A stretch of DNA of 64,000 nt from Pipra filicauda. Its lineage: Eukaryota; Chordata; Aves; Passeriformes; Pipridae. The position numbers were made by a program, and so were the translations under genes. Below, piece after piece: positions 22,897 through 37,500 of the stretch. Each line of letters starts with the position of its first letter. Within the stretch, counting starts at the first letter, position 1. The stretch is taken from assembly GCF_003945595.2 (NCBI RefSeq), contig NW_024105087.1, positions 3,601,001-3,665,000 on the forward strand, in the 5' to 3' direction. The notes under the pieces were generated by a model. The model was not told the DNA's origin. It saw only the letters and a program-made list of their open reading frames with translations, and made no database searches.

Positions 22897-25494
22897 TCCT
22901 CTGACACGGCTCACCCTGCCCTGCTGGCTCCCTCCTCCCTCCCTGCCTCTTTTCTCCCCTCTTTGCAAAACAGTTAACTTTTCTGCCGCTCGCTCTCCAC
23001 CCTCTCCTCGTATTCAGCGCTCGGCAGCTATTGAGAGGGAGGCGGAGGGGAAGGGAAGAGACCTAAAAATACCCTGCCCCTGCGTGGCCCCAGGGCTGGT
23101 TTAAGGAGAGCGGGGGGTGGATGGAGGGGTCATTTGCCTGTTTGTCTGTCCCCGGCACATCTGCTCGGAGCGTGCCTGCGGCCCTTCCGCGCCGTGCTCG
23201 GGGCAGGGCGAGGGCTGAGCCGCCGGTGCCGGAGCCGGGCTCGGTCACCGGGAGTTCACCGGGGCGGCTCCTGCCCCTGCCCGCGGGGCGCCGCTGCGGG
23301 CGGAGCGCGGCGCGTCCCCCGCCCCGCTCTGCGGGCGGAGGGGCCGGGGCAGCGCTCCCAGCGCCCTTCCAGCGCCGGGATGGGGGTGTCGGCGAGGGGG
23401 GGCGCCGGGCTGGGGGCGAGGCGGGGGGGCGGCACTTGCAGCCCCGCAGATATTTGTCACTCCTTTCCCTTTCCTCCCGAGTCGAGTCAAAAGGGCTTGA
23501 GTTGCGGTGGGCTTTGCTTGTGGGGGGATTGATGTTTGGGTTTTTGGGCGGGGAGGTTATTCCCCCGTCTCCCCCATCCCTTCCTATTGCCGTTTGCCCC
23601 CGCGTAGCCCTTCGGCGGAGGAGCCGAGCCGGTAACGCCGATTCCCCGCGCAGAGCGCGGCTGGCACGGCTCGGCTGGGCTCGGCTCGGCTCGGGGGGGG
23701 GCAGCGGGAGCTCGGCGCCCGCCTCTGCAGCGCCCCGGCCCCGGCGCGGCGGGCGGGGGCAGGGGCCAAGCCCGGGCGCGCAGGGCCGTGCGCGGCCGTG
23801 GAGGGGCGGTGATGGGGAGGGAGGTGGGGGGGGAACCGGCTCGGCAGGAGCCCCGCGGGGGCTCTCGGGGCGGGCGGAGGCGGCGGGGCCGCGCCGGGCT
23901 GGCGGCTGACCTTGCCCTCGCCCCCGCCCCGGCGCTGCCCTCCGCCCGCCCCTGGGGCTGACATCAAACCTGGGCTCCATCTTGGCTCGCCCGGGCGCGC
24001 CGCGGATGAGGCGGCGGAGGGGGCTCCGCTCGGCCCCGGGGGCTCCGCTCGGCCCCGCGGCCCCGGCCCCGCGCTGCCCCCGCCACCGGGTTGCGGCTGC
24101 GGCCGCCCGCGGCCCCGACCTCCTGACCGCCGCGCCGGGGGAAGCCACGGCTTTTTTTGGGCCGACGAACAATTGCCTTCATTGTGCGAATAGAGTTCGG
24201 CGTGTGTTGCTGTTTTTTTTTTTTTTTTTAAATTACACGGCCTAATCTGTACTTCTTTCGGATTAATTTTTTTAGTTCAGTTCACTGGAGGAGTTTGGGT
24301 GGGTTGTTTTTTTTTTTTTTTCTGGTGTGTGATACGCAAACACACCGTATGTCCCACGTGAACGCTACTTTTCGGTGGGATTTATTTATTTTAATTTCTT
24401 TTGCAACTGAATCAAAAAGCTGTTATTTGACAATAATAACACTTCAGGTCACTCAGAATAATAGTGTTCTAGATTCAGCAAATGCCTTGGAATTCAGTGT
24501 ACAGATGCTGTAAATAGTGATCAGGGATCTTACTTTGGGGTTTAGGGGGGGGGTTTGTGGTTTTTTAGGGGGGTTTTGTTGTTGTTTTAGCAACATGTTG
24601 CTTTAATGGATGCTCAGTGTAAAAACCATTTTTATTCCACAGTTCTCGCTGGTTTTAGCAATACATTTCTTAGCGGGACAGAGTGCATATTTCACCTTGA
24701 AGTATTAACAGTGGCAGAACTGTAAAGTGCACCACGGGCATCCCAAAAGAAGCTGGCTAATGCTGTGCTCAACCTTAACTCTGCCCCATTGAGGGCATCG
24801 CTGTTGTGATTCACTCCTGAGTTACGTGACAGGTTGCTGCTGGTTCCTGAATGGTCTCCAGTACACCTAAGCGATGTAGCACCTTACTGAAACTCCCTGT
24901 GGTATTTTGGATTCTGTTGCAGTTGTTTGGGAAAATAAATAGTCAGATGTTGATACACAGAATAATTTACCAGTGTTACAGTGTAACTGAGCAAATGTAA
25001 CTTGGTCTGGCAAGTCCTTGTCAACTCTAGTACGGCTTGAGTAGGAAGCTGTGTTCTCAGGATTTCTAGGCCTTAATTAGTTTCTTATAAATTGTTATGT
25101 ACCCTGAAATGCACCTGAGGAACACTATCAGGCTGCTTGCAGTGATAGTACGGAGCTGCTGGTGACCCAGACCCTGATTTTATACTTCTGTCCATTGACT
25201 TCACTGGACAGCCCTCATGTAAATTTAGAGGTAATTCCACATGAGAAGACTGCACTGCCAAAACACACACCATGGTGAAGAAGTCCTCTGTGCAAGAGTT
25301 TGCTAGAGATGTATGAGGCTGCTCCGAGAGTTTAGTTCATTTTCAAGGGAGTTGCTGGATACTGACGCTTCAGTGTTTGAAGGAAGAGAAGGATTGATAT
25401 AATTAGATGCAATAATAGTGTGTTTTGGTGGCATCTGCTTAAAAGGGCAGAGTTAAGGTTGAGCTTTCAGTCATTGCAGTTGTTTACAACATAA

Positions 25495-25575
25495 TTTAGT
25501 TTGGAAGGGTCCTTTAGAGGTCGTCTGGCCTAGCCCCCTGCTCGAAGCAGGGTGAACCTCAGGGTTCAGTCAGAT
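25495..25575 (-). mobile_element. Short CR1 3'-end fragment, antisense
   Basis: TTTGGAAGGGTCCTTTAGAG followed by a GTCGTCTGGCC and CTGCTCGAAGCAGGG pattern matches the reverse complement of the CR1 3' region. About 80 bp remain; no coding sequence is present. Confidence 0.75.
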
Positions 25576-28500
25576 GGATGGGCCCTTTGAGACTCCAATA
25601 TTTACATGTATTGTAAGTGGAGTTTTCATGTGTAAAGAAGTCAGTTTTAGGGAACTGTTTAGCCACATATGGCAGCAGAATGTCCTCACGCTCTGTGAAA
25701 TAAAAAGGAAAGTGCATCCTTCTTAATTTAAGATACAAAGGAATGAGGAAAGGATTTTAGGAGTTCCTGGATAGACAATGGCTCATTCATATCCAAACTA
25801 AATACTACAGCAGTGTAGACTCAGTTTAAAATGACAGAGTTAGGTCTATAGCTTACAAGTTTGCCCAGTACACATTTGTCCTATGATTATTTTTGGATGT
25901 GACTACCTTGGACAAGTCAATTCATTTGCACTGGAATGTTTAAAGGAATTTTGCTCATTCCTGTGTGTACGTGTGTTGGAGGTTTTTCCCTCCCATTCAG
26001 CCACTTCAGCACTTAAATACTTGTTTCTCATTTATTGAATTAGCATAAGAATCTTTAAAAATACATGTATAAATACAACTTTACCTTGTTTTTATTCTCC
26101 TTGTTGCTTCACTTTCCATTCTACCTCAGACTATTATTTTCTTTACTGAAAATTCCTGAAAGTCTGTTACCTTTGAACTGCTCCATGTGACTTGAAAGAG
26201 CTCAGCCTGAAAAGTAGAAGTTTTGGGAAGTCTTGAGGCACTCGAGTAAATGTTTAAGATCTAGATCACTACATTGCCTTAAGTGTAGCAATCGATACTC
26301 CTTGGGGTTTGATTCTGTCTGGGAGGCTTGTCAGCAATGCAATTTGTGAATGAATGCCACAATTCTATTTATTCAGAGCTTGCATTTGTTACAGAGTAGC
26401 AGATGCTACACTGAGAAGTTTGAACTCCTGCTAGTTTCTGAGGAATGCTTTTAATGTAGGACAAACTGCAGTGGAATTTTCTGTTAGATTTATTTTGTTA
26501 AAGAAGGAGATGTGGAATTGATACAACATTAGTTTCAATATCAAAAGCTAGATAAGTGATAATAAGGGGGCATAACTCTTCTTGCTTTCGTGGTCAGGTG
26601 CAGTGTTAGATGTTCCAGATACCCTGTTGAAGTGTTAGCTCTTTCTATACAGTAAAAAACCACTTGAACTCTGTGAAGCTTTTTATTATATTGGTTTTTT
26701 ATTGCTCGATTATATCATCAGAGGACAAAGAAAATACTGTCAAACAAGTAAATTAATAGTGATTTAGAGCTTCCTTCTTTTTTATTTCTGTAGCTTGCTT
26801 CATTTGATACTTTCTGATAGCAAGAGAGGAAGTGTGTTGGATAGGTTTTTCAAAAGACTTCCCAATGTCAGGAAAGCCTTTACTGTCATTTAGCATTAAA
26901 GAGTTGCCTCCAAGACAAAATACTTTTGCCAGGAACAGGAATCTTTCTCTTTTAAATGATTTTATTACTTTACTAGCACACATTGCATGTTTAAGGGGAA
27001 GTTTTTATTTGTCCTTCTAACATATTTACTATTTTTAACCTCTTAACCACTGCAGGTATCATGATCTAGCACGTAGTCGACAAGAGGATCCATGTGGGGA
27101 GAATTATTGTTATTAGTAGTATGATTAGGTTAATAACACCTCTCAAATGAACAGCAGCCTTTTGGTGGATTGAGTAACATTCCCATTATTCCATCTGAGG
27201 ATATTGTTCTTACTTTGTCCCTGTTGTGCTAGTGAAGTTGTCCCAAACTTCTCAGAAATACCGTCTCCCTTCATGGTGATCCTGTCTGATGTGTAAAGTC
27301 TCTGTCTCCTTAAATTTGCTTGCTAATTTTCTTTTTTATTACGCAAACTAAGTCAGTCTTATAAGAATCATTCAGTCATAAATGTCTACAGCAAATCAAT
27401 GGTAGACTATGTTTTAGTGTTGTCTGATAGTACAAAATATAAATAAATCACACTGGAGGATAGATTGGACACCAAAAAGTTAGTGTTGTGCTTATTAAAC
27501 TGGTTTAGTCTTTAGGTTCTTATGAATTAGATTTTAGAGAGGGTAGGGGTGCCAAAGATTTAAAACAAAACTGCAAACTTTTTAGTTGACCAAACAGGAA
27601 AACCTGCAGGTAGAGCAGTGGAATGGGAAATGTAAGAACATGCAGACAGAAAGAATTTTTACTTTTAAAATGGATGAAGAAGAGGATGACTTAATCTTTG
27701 TAACAGAGGAATTGTTGCCTTTTTCATATGTAAGAAGGCAGGAGTAGGAGGAATTAAGTTTAGAAAAAAAAGAAGGAAGAAGAGGAGCCAGGAGGAGCTG
27801 GCTGTTCAAAGTGAAGTATTAGTAATTTCCTATAATTTAATCAGACCAGATCCCAGAGCAAGATAATGAGAGCATGACCTACAAAAGAGGACTTTTTGGA
27901 AGTTAAAAGGTTTTCTAACATGAAGCATCACAAGGCATGTGATTTGTCATGGAGCACTGTATAGAGGACTCTTTTTTTTCTTTCACATTGCAAAGAAATC
28001 ATGATACAGACATAAGTTCAGATGGTTAGGAAATGCTAATATGGGTTGTGCCTGGAATCCTTTTACTGTTACAGCTGTTAAAGTGCTCCAGAGTGATGCT
28101 CGAAAAGTGTATCTTCTCAATAATATTTTGTCTTCACTTCTAGTACACCATTTTTTGTTGCCTAGTTTGCCATTCATGGTATTTGTATCATTTGGGTTTA
28201 TGCATACAAAACCCTTGAGGATGTATGAAGGCTAAAGTATCATGTACCTTACAAAAATAATAATATGCAAGATATCTGGACTACAAAGTTACCAGCAGCA
28301 TGTAATAGGATCCAGTTTTCATGGGGGTGGGGGAGTTCTCTTCCTTTCTCTATCTTTCTGCTCCTCAAAGAAAAGTTTTATTTTTGTTCTACTTTAAGTG
28401 TTCTCTCTCAAGAACAGTAAATGCTATGGGATGATATGGCCATGAAGGATAATAAATTACATTGGGCTGAAGGAAAAAAAAACCAACCAACCTCTAAAAG

Positions 28501-31500
28501 GTGGATAATATCCCTTTCTCCAAGGATTTTCTTTTTAAAATGTTGATTCATACTTCTTTTGAAAGGATGCATGCTGCAGGGTTCAGGCAGCATTGATGGG
28601 TGCAACTATACACTGCATTGTGGCTACTTTAATGAAGGATTCAGCATCTTGTAACCCATAAACTCACATGAGAACTTGCCTTTTAGTTTTTCCTCTTCTC
28701 CAGACTAACTTAGGGTCACAATTATGGCAGTGTTATGCTCCCAAAAACAATTTCTCTTTTCCTCACATATCTTCAGTAGCATTTACAGCCTGGTGTCCTC
28801 CTTGGTCTAGATGACAAATATTCTCAACCCGAACTTGTCAGCTTAGTAGTTAGCTCTGTTCCTTAAAATTTTTTCTGCTTTTCAAGGGGTTTCCTTGTTT
28901 GTGGTGTAATTATACTGAGTAGTAGAATTCCAAGTTAAGCCTAACAGTAAGACAAGCCTGTTCCATTTTGCAGGTTAAAAATTCACATGGAGTACAAGTT
29001 TGGGTAATTTGGAATGACAAAAGAGTTATGGCTTTTGAGAAACATGCAGTAAAGGTAGAAAAACTGGGCTGCATAAATAATCCTTTTCCTTGTTCTTTTC
29101 AGTACTTTGGCAACAGGATTGGAAGTAGAGGGGAAAGAGCGAGTAGTGCTGATAGCACAGTAGATAGTTTTTATGCAAGACTGATGATTTAGTTGCTGTT
29201 TAGAATAAATTCCATTAAAAATTAAAGGGTTACCAAGTGGTAGAGGTCTCGTCATGAGTAGTATAATCAGCAGAAAATGAAATTAGGTTCCAAACATCTG
29301 CACTGTTTTGTTTCTTTTGTTAGGGATGCTCTCACTAGGGTAGAAATAAAATTTTTGAAGCAACTCAAAGCCAAACTGCTGTCATCATCCCTTTGAATTC
29401 TGCATGGTCCTACCTCTAGGGATTCCCTTTCTCAGGAAGGGCTTATAGCTCTTCTGGCCCTCATCTGGGGTTTACTGCCTGGATGTGGTTTCCCTCTATG
29501 GCGGGGCTTTCTGTGCAGGTACAAAGAATTCTTCCCTGCATGGTCCCAAGTTTTATGTGAAAGTTTCTCTAAGGGAGAAGATTTGGCACAAGCTTGCTTT
29601 AAAATTACAACTTCCTGTTCTGAATGAATGTTTTGGACGTATCATGAATATTGGTGCCTGTTAGATTTTGTAAGATGCTGTATCAGGGCAAGTAACTTAT
29701 AGAAAAGTGCATTAAAACAACTGATGGTTTTAATAAGTGTGTATTTAGCTTAATGAGTAATCCCCATGTGTGTCTGCAATGGACATTCTTTGCAAGCTTC
29801 TATACTTCACTTGACTGGTGTAGTCATACAAATAATTACTCATCTCGAAAATTAAAATACAAACACACACCACCAGCTGATCGTTACCTAGAGTGAAAAG
29901 TAAGGAACTGAGAGAGTGGCAGGCAAGTGTATCTAGATAGCAGGTGGTGGTGTAGCTGTGTTTGCTTGCTTTCCTGAAGCACAGCCAGAGTCTCTTGCTT
30001 TATAAACCACTGTGCCAAGTCTAGACCTGGTAACTAACGACTGAGGACCCATTCCTTTATGTGTTTGGAGCAGAACTTCCTCTTATCTACCCCTGTATTT
30101 CTAGGACTTTGAGCCCGTGAAGAGCCCTTCTCAGGCACCAGTGTAAGCATAACAGCCTAGAGCTGCTCTAATTTCTGCTACCCCCAGGCTCTCACCCTGC
30201 TCCTTGTTCTGGGAAGGAAAGGCTGACATAATCCTTTTGTCAATTCTGCGTTGCCAAAGGGAGTTCTTTGCACAGTGAATAACTCTGCAGGGGGCTCTTC
30301 TGCCCACCTTGAGGTACTTGAACATTGCCCATAACGCCTAAATAGACTTCATCATAATTGTTTATATTGTCTTCCTGCACAGTGCTGTGCCACATTGAGA
30401 TAACAAAGCAAGCTCTAAATAAGCTACCTTGTGTATGGGAGGCCGTTATCACAGCAGTCTACCCAGGTTAATTCAGCTCTACTACTTGTGGGTATACTCA
30501 AGCTGGCTCAGGTATCACTACACAGCACTGCGTTATTTAGTAGAGACATGCTCTCATGAGAATCAGAGTTGTTGTCTTTGAAGGCATTTATTGGCCTGCA
30601 CAAAAAAAGTGTTGGTAAAGCTCACAAGAGTTTCCATCTGAGAAATGCACTTTGGGAAAATAAAATCAAATCCCACTGCCATTGTCACACTTGTTTGTTT
30701 GTTCAGCAGAAAGAGCCAGGAATGGAATGGACATGAACGTGAAACTTCCACTTTGCTTCTAGCTATTCCTTTACGTCTGAATTTTAGGTGGATTTTTAGG
30801 CAGAATGTCAAAACTGGTTACTGCCATTTATGCTGTGTCTGTGCCCTAAGTAGCCACAGCATTAGTTTCTTGTACCAGGAGCTTGGCACAGAATCCTAGA
30901 TTTCTTTAAAATAAGATTTGAGGAATGCCTACTTCTTGTTCAGTGCTTGCATGTTAATTATGTGACCTCTGACTTCTTAATGTTGAAAGCTGAGGCAGTG
31001 CCTAAAACTGTGTGCCTGGAATTGAGGAGTGCCTGTTCCACATGGTCTGCTTCTGTGTGTTCGCCTACCACTAGGAGAAGCATCCTAATCCTCTCTTATT
31101 TGGCTTCGCTTGTTAACCCCAAGCAATCCTCTCAGGGACACAGAAAGCAGCTGTCTTTGGTAGCAAACACAGCACGACAAAACAAACACTTCTTGAAGCT
31201 TCCCTTAGATACGTTACCATAATATCATGCATGTGGGAGGAATTAGAAACACAGAGAATATAATTTGCCATGTTTTAATCTGACTTCAGGAGAGAGGGAA
31301 AAAATTAAATTATAGGGAAGTAGATTCCCATGGCATGTACAGGAAGGAATAATTTCAGTATCTGAAACCTAAACCTTTTGTTTCTGAACCAGTTGGAAAG
31401 CTAATGAGCATCAGCACTTCAGGCAGAATATAATGGTAAATGAGGAGCACGTTATTTACCAAAAGTAGAGCAGAAGCTGCTTATAGCAAAAGTAAACAGA

Positions 31501-34500
31501 AACTAGTCAAAACTATAAGAGATCTTAGTTAAAGCAGGTACACTGGTCTGTTATTACCTGCTGTGGTTGAACATTGCCATACATACAGTTTGTGAGCTCT
31601 TCCCTTTGCTTTGTGACCCCTTGATAGGAGTTGTAAACTCAATAGGGATAATTACAGGCACTGTTGATCTGAGGTTTCCCACGTTTTGGGGTTTTTTTGC
31701 CAGCTACGTATTAAGGTGACAGGGATTTCTAGTTGACTTTTTTTAATTTATTGATCCCTGAAACAACTTTAATAAATGTGTTCTAAAGCAACACTTCCAT
31801 ATATTTTAAAAGTCCTTTCCTAAGAGTCAGTATTTTGAGTGCTTACTGTGGGTTTTTCTCTTTCTGTATGTTAATAAAAGGTAAAGAAAGTTCACAGCAT
31901 TTGCTTTCACACTACCTTTCTGAGTTCAATATTTAGAATGATTTAAGATGACCTCACTGAGTTCCACTTAACATTATTTTTAAGATTGAACTTAATGTTT
32001 ATTATCAGGAAAGGGCCATCTTTGCAGCTTTCCTTTGATCTCCCTTGTGCTGTTAGGGTAATGCAAATGTTACAGAAGTTGCCTTGGCCTTCCCAGACCA
32101 GGATTCTTATTGCATGGGAGTGGGGGATGTTTCTAGGGGAGAAATAATACTGTTATTTCATACATCTTCATAGCACTAAAACTTAGAATAGCCTATGAAT
32201 CAGAGATGGAAAGAGTTAGAGATGAAGCCATGGCTGGAACGCATTCAGATCTAGTTATTGCTGGTTAACAGCCATTTCCAGCTGCTGTTGGTAAGCCAGT
32301 GTCCAGGCTCTGTCTAGGTTAGAAAACACAAGGGAGAATCAGAGCGCATCCTTTGCCAAATACTCACATGCCACACAGGAGAGAATGTGGCCCTACACAT
32401 AAACTGAAGTGTTTGGATTATTGAATATGTAGCAGTAGTGATTCTTCCCAATCGAGCAGAATGAAATGCTTTTGCCGGAATGCCACGGGGACCGTTGGGA
32501 AGGTGAGATGTCTTATTCATGCTCAGAGAAGGAAATAATGAGCTAACCAAAAAAATCAGAGTATGCATAGGTCAGGGTGTACAACACCACATCATCTCAT
32601 CAAGGTAGGCAAATATAACCAGTTCTTTGACAGTTTTTCAAGCTCTAATATGTCCTTTATATGGAGAGCAGACAGCCAGACTCCTGCAGGAATAAAGAGA
32701 CAGAGATAGAGATGCTGTGCTTGTCTTCCTTCCTTAGAAGCTACTTGGGTTAACTTCGTGCTGGGGAGGTGAAACCCACCCTTTGGCCAGCAAGAATTTT
32801 TCTCATGCTGTTTTACTGGTGCTGTGAGCTGTATCTGTGTTCAGTTTTTGTGTCCAAGAGCTCTAGACTGCAATGACAGAGCTGTTGGGGTTATATGATG
32901 ATTGTGGGGATGTCTGGAGCCTTGGCAGCGTAGTTTACAGACATGAGATCTCTGGCATTTTGAGTGCTTGTTTGGGTGGTTGGTTTTTGGTTTTTTAACG
33001 TGTGGCTCAACAGGGAGTTTTCTTTAGAGAATCTTCACACCTATCAGCAGAGCTTCACACACAGCCTTTTTCAGCTTTAATTCTCGTGTAGGACTGCTAC
33101 ACTGATGAGGACTAGTTTTCTTCTGTCTCTCTGTCTATTTCTTCAAAACCACTTGTGGTGTAATCACTGCTTTTATCACTGATGATTTTTCTCTTTTTCA
33201 CCTTTTGCCAGTCAATATTTATGATAAGTTTTCTATACCAGCTGAAGAAGATTGGTCAGGAAAGGTAGGAAAGTGGAGAAATAGTCATTTTTCATTTTGT
33301 TAATATCAGTGCTTTATCAGTGTCACTCCCTGAAGACTACTGGCGGTTTCAGAAGTTAATAGAATGAGAAGTTATTTGGAACTGGTTCAAGAGAAGACAC
33401 AGCATGCCTTTAAGCACTGGAGAGAAGAGGAAAAGTGAAGGTTGCCATTTGTATTATCCTCAACATTGATGGCCTGGCTCAGGAAATTAGAGACAGTAGT
33501 CATGGAGAAAGCAGCTCAAAAATACCATGTTCTTCTGTAGGGCTTCTGATTGCTCTTTCAGCTGAATGTCTCCTGAAGTTCTCTTTTCTACAGTAGTACT
33601 TAGACATCAGGAAGTAGTTAGACATCAGAAAGAGACAAGGAAATATTGTTTTCTCCACCTTTGTTGGTTATGTATATTGCTTAGGAGTATGAGCCAGGGA
33701 TTCAACCTGCTGTCCCAGGCACCTGTGACCCAACAGAAAAATAGTTTCAGCCTGAAACAGAGCCTGTATTCTAATTAGGTCCTGTAGGAAAGATACACCT
33801 AGCAGTTTCTCGAGGAAACTGAGGTAGTAGTTATTGAGGTTGTTTGAGCATCTGTAGAGCAGTTTTCCCTCAGGATGATGCTACAGGGGGAACAGAAGTA
33901 AGTAGGGAGAAAGTTGGAAAGCATGCTCCTTGAAATGACTGGATGTGTTCTGGTGCTGCTGTATGTTTTTGCAGTGCTGCTGAAAACTTCTAATAGAGCT
34001 TTTCTCAAGTATTGGAGCTATGCTAGGCTTACATTAGTCTGCCTCTGTACAAACCCTGGTGGGAGTTTACCACCTCTCAATTCCAAACTTTGACTATGCC
34101 TTTGAAGAGATACAGGAAACCAGATCTATTGCATGGTCCATTGTGTTTAATAACTTCTGTGTGTAGAGGAAGAAGAATGATATATAATTGTACTTCTGGT
34201 TTCAGTGTCTGTATTAGGTATTTTCTCTTCTCCTGTTCTGGAAATCTCTTACCAGTGAGAGAGGAAGCATGGAAAGTGAAATTTTACCTGAGCTCACATG
34301 CATCTACCTTGCCGTAGATTTAATATTCCATTTTTAGCCCAGATCAGCCCACTGGCAAGGATGATAGCCTGTGGTTTTTCCACACTCTCCTGCCACCTGC
34401 GAGCATTGGACTGTTCTTTAGATTCCCACCAGGAACACTGAAGCAGCTCTGCCTTGAAGATAAAGTCAGTAACTGCAGGTCTTTAATAGTATTTGTTTGT

Positions 34501-37500
34501 CTTACCTTCCTCTGGTACATTAATGATTTCTTCCTACTTTATAATGTGTAGGGAGCACGTGGCTTGGGGAGGAAGGTGGTTTGGACCTCATAGGAGATGC
34601 TGAGAGGAGACTGGGAACCTCATGCCCTGTGTACATGCTCAGCCATGCAAGGAGTAGCGATGGAGAGACAGCAGGTGCTCTTGCTGTGGCATTCAGGTGG
34701 GCTGAGGGAGCACCGAGGGTCGTACACAGAGCAAGAGTAAATGTGGAGACAGCAACCTCGAACAGTGACAGCAAGGGAGCTTTATTTTCTGGAGCTATCA
34801 CTTTGCTGTTTAGAAACCTTTTTTAAATAAGCCTGTTGTAATCTTGTTTATAGTAATTAAGGATTTGTTAGTAATTTAAATAGTTGGTTTTGGCAATGTG
34901 CAGGTCGTCTTCTCACACGTACTGGTAATGTCAAGTTGAAAACATTTACACAAGGATAAAAGTCAAGGAAGCAGGTAATTGACTGATTTATCAACCTTAG
35001 CAGACAATTTTTTCTGATACATGATGGTGGCTATGGTAAATTTACTCTGGATTGCCTAAGGGCATGATACTATATGGTGTGCACAACACACCAGGGCAGC
35101 TCTTTGAAATGAATGGGTGAAGGAGTGGGTAATCAGCCAGTGTGGTTTTGGTGCCTTGATTAGCCTCTTGGTCAATGGTTCGTCCTGTAGGAAAGTTGGG
35201 AATTGCTCTGCACAGCACAGCACAGCTCAGAACACAGGTGATTGTGGCTTTTTTCTGGAGCTTTTAGATCAATTTTAATCTTTCAGGTAATGGGAACTTC
35301 TTGTATACTTATGGTTATCCCCAAGCCATAATAATGAATTACAGTAGTGATCAGTAAGTTATTTTCATTGCAAATTGTTTGTATGCAACAAAGCATACAT
35401 GTTTGAATACTTTTCTCACTTTTTTTGCCAGCTGAATTGACACTTGCAGCTTCTCATCCGCTTCCTTTCCAACTGTAAGGGTTACTAAAATCACGTTGCT
35501 GTGGTGACCCTGTCAATTTTGAATGACTAACCACAATAAAACGAGTTGCATATATTGAGGGTTAATCAGTGTTACAATAGTCTACAGCATAAACTTTATT
35601 CTTGGCTGCTGTAAATTGTGAGGAATATATGAGGATTTCCATGCCTCCTTTTTTACTGTTGGGGTTGTGACTGCCGAGGCTTGCAGTGCATTTCAGTGAA
35701 TGAAGATGTGTTTTGTTGCAGTAAAGAGTTGCGACAGCTATCACTGCAGCCAGTTCTGGGGAGGTGGCAGGTCAGGTGCAGGCCTTAATTAAGATGAATT
35801 GTTTGCTGATGAAGGCACTCAGTAAGAATAGGCAGTTTATAGACGTAGCTCAAGACCAGAGAACACAGGTATGCAAAACACCAATTTTGTTACCAAGTTA
35901 AATGAAGATTAATAAGCAAAGCTTTCTCACATTTTTTGATACCTAGATCATACAAAATGTGATGTAAAAACCTGTACTATTCATAATTACTTCAGTTTTG
36001 GTATGGAGGTTTCTTTTCTTGGGTAGATCTTGCTACATAAAAGCGATACCGTTAAGGGTGCTTCTCCCAGTTTTCCTCCAGTGCTTACCAAAGCTTTGTG
36101 GATACCACTGGCAGCCAAGAAGAATATAATCATTTTAAAATACCTTGAGCCATGGAGTCAATAAATAGATTCTCTAAGCATGTCTTATACTTACCCTTCG
36201 TTTTGGAGACTGATCATCACAGCACCAAAAAGCTTTGTAGGGTACGCAGAAAACTTCCTCTGGTCTTACTTGAGCCATTTGAGGGAGAGGCTTACCTCTC
36301 TGAAATGGATAAATTTCCTTTATTTCTGAGCCTTTTATTCCAGGTCATAGGTCAAGTTTTTGTCTAATTCCATAACCATTCACATTTGCCCACCTCTTTT
36401 CTTGAACTCCATTACGTTTTAAGGGATGATAGTTGTAAAGAACTGAGGTTGTTATTCTGCTTTTTTTGTTTTAGATATATTAATAACATTTTCTCAAGCA
36501 GAACTGTCCAAGTGAATGGATCTTGTCTTCCATAACACCTCAACAGAACTGTATGATGATAGATTGAGAGTGTTGAGTTACTTCCTCGCTTGAACTCATT
36601 CAGATTGTCTAATCTGATAATGGGTGTCCTTCCTTCTATCTCTTTTTTGTTTGTAAGTCAGGGAGAATTGCAACCTGTGATTTTGTAAGGGAAAAAAAAA
36701 AAGAGAAATTCTGTGTGTTGATGTCTTCTGCCTCAAATATACAATAGAAAACTATGACCGAGAACCGGACTACTACAAAGCACGTAGCCATTTGGAAATG
36801 AGTAACTGAGCCTCTGGTTTGCAAATAGACTATGTTTAAGATAAGGTAGTTTTGTGTTTCTGCTTAGAATTTCCTAATAGAGACACTAGTTCTGTGTTCC
36901 ATAAGCAACTTCTCAAAGAAGGTTTCATTAATGACCAGCCAAGGGAATAAAATCTCATTCATGGAGTTAAATGTTATTGAATGATGGCTTTAAAATATTA
37001 TGGATTTCTATAGTGAACATTGGCATTCAAGTGATTATCTCCCAGAATAATTTGATCTAGCGTGGAAACTAAATTTCCTTATTTAGGGATTTTGTGGTTG
37101 TAGCCAGCTTTTCCAAATTGTTAGCTTGAATTGTTTGGTGTTTCATTTCTAGTGAAGGCCCATGTTGGGAAATTTCAGGATATTTTCCCTCCTTTGTGAG
37201 GTAGGCTGACATGATAGGTCTTGTCTCTGTTATGAGGAGATATGCTAAGGATAATGGAAGCTTTGAGAATGGTGTTTAGCTCTTCTTATTTTGGCGGTGC
37301 CAGCATCCCTGTTACCTTTTGTGATTTGATATTTTCCCATTGCAAAAACCTATTGCCTTAGACATCTCTCTAGAGTGAAACAAATGAACAAGCAAAGTAA
37401 ATTTTGGCTAGCTAAAAGTAATTTTAAGGAGGTTTTGTAGTTCCTTATACCTAAGAAAAGGTAGACCTTCCAGTTGCTGTACGGAACTTAACACGTAAGT

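Larger units (their letters stand above)
21330..24160. promoter_or_regulatory. ZNF827: ZNF827 promoter CpG island
   Basis: About 2.8 kb of very high GC and CpG density spans the 5' UTR, coding exon 1 and the first 2 kb of intron 1, with less dense gaps near 21960-22310 and 22850-23110. This is the usual promoter type of a broadly expressed regulatory gene. No TATA box lies immediately before the exon, so dispersed initiation between about 21320 and 21950 is inferred. A YY1-like site (CCATCTTGGC) lies at about 23978-23987. Long open frames on both strands here, including a 369-codon one at 23063-24172 on the minus strand, are stop-poor GC artefacts. Confidence 0.85.

Noticed and set aside
22224..22977. 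Two overlapping 169-codon frames after exon 1
   Set aside because: Low-complexity Gly/Arg translations of GC-rich intron sequence, one ending in a microsatellite-derived His/Thr run.
23063..24172. 369-codon open frame on the minus strand, plus a 262-codon frame on the other strand
   Set aside because: Both lie in the CpG island, where stop codons are rare. The translations are Ala/Arg/Gly/Pro-rich without domains, and overlapping frames on both strands are equally open.
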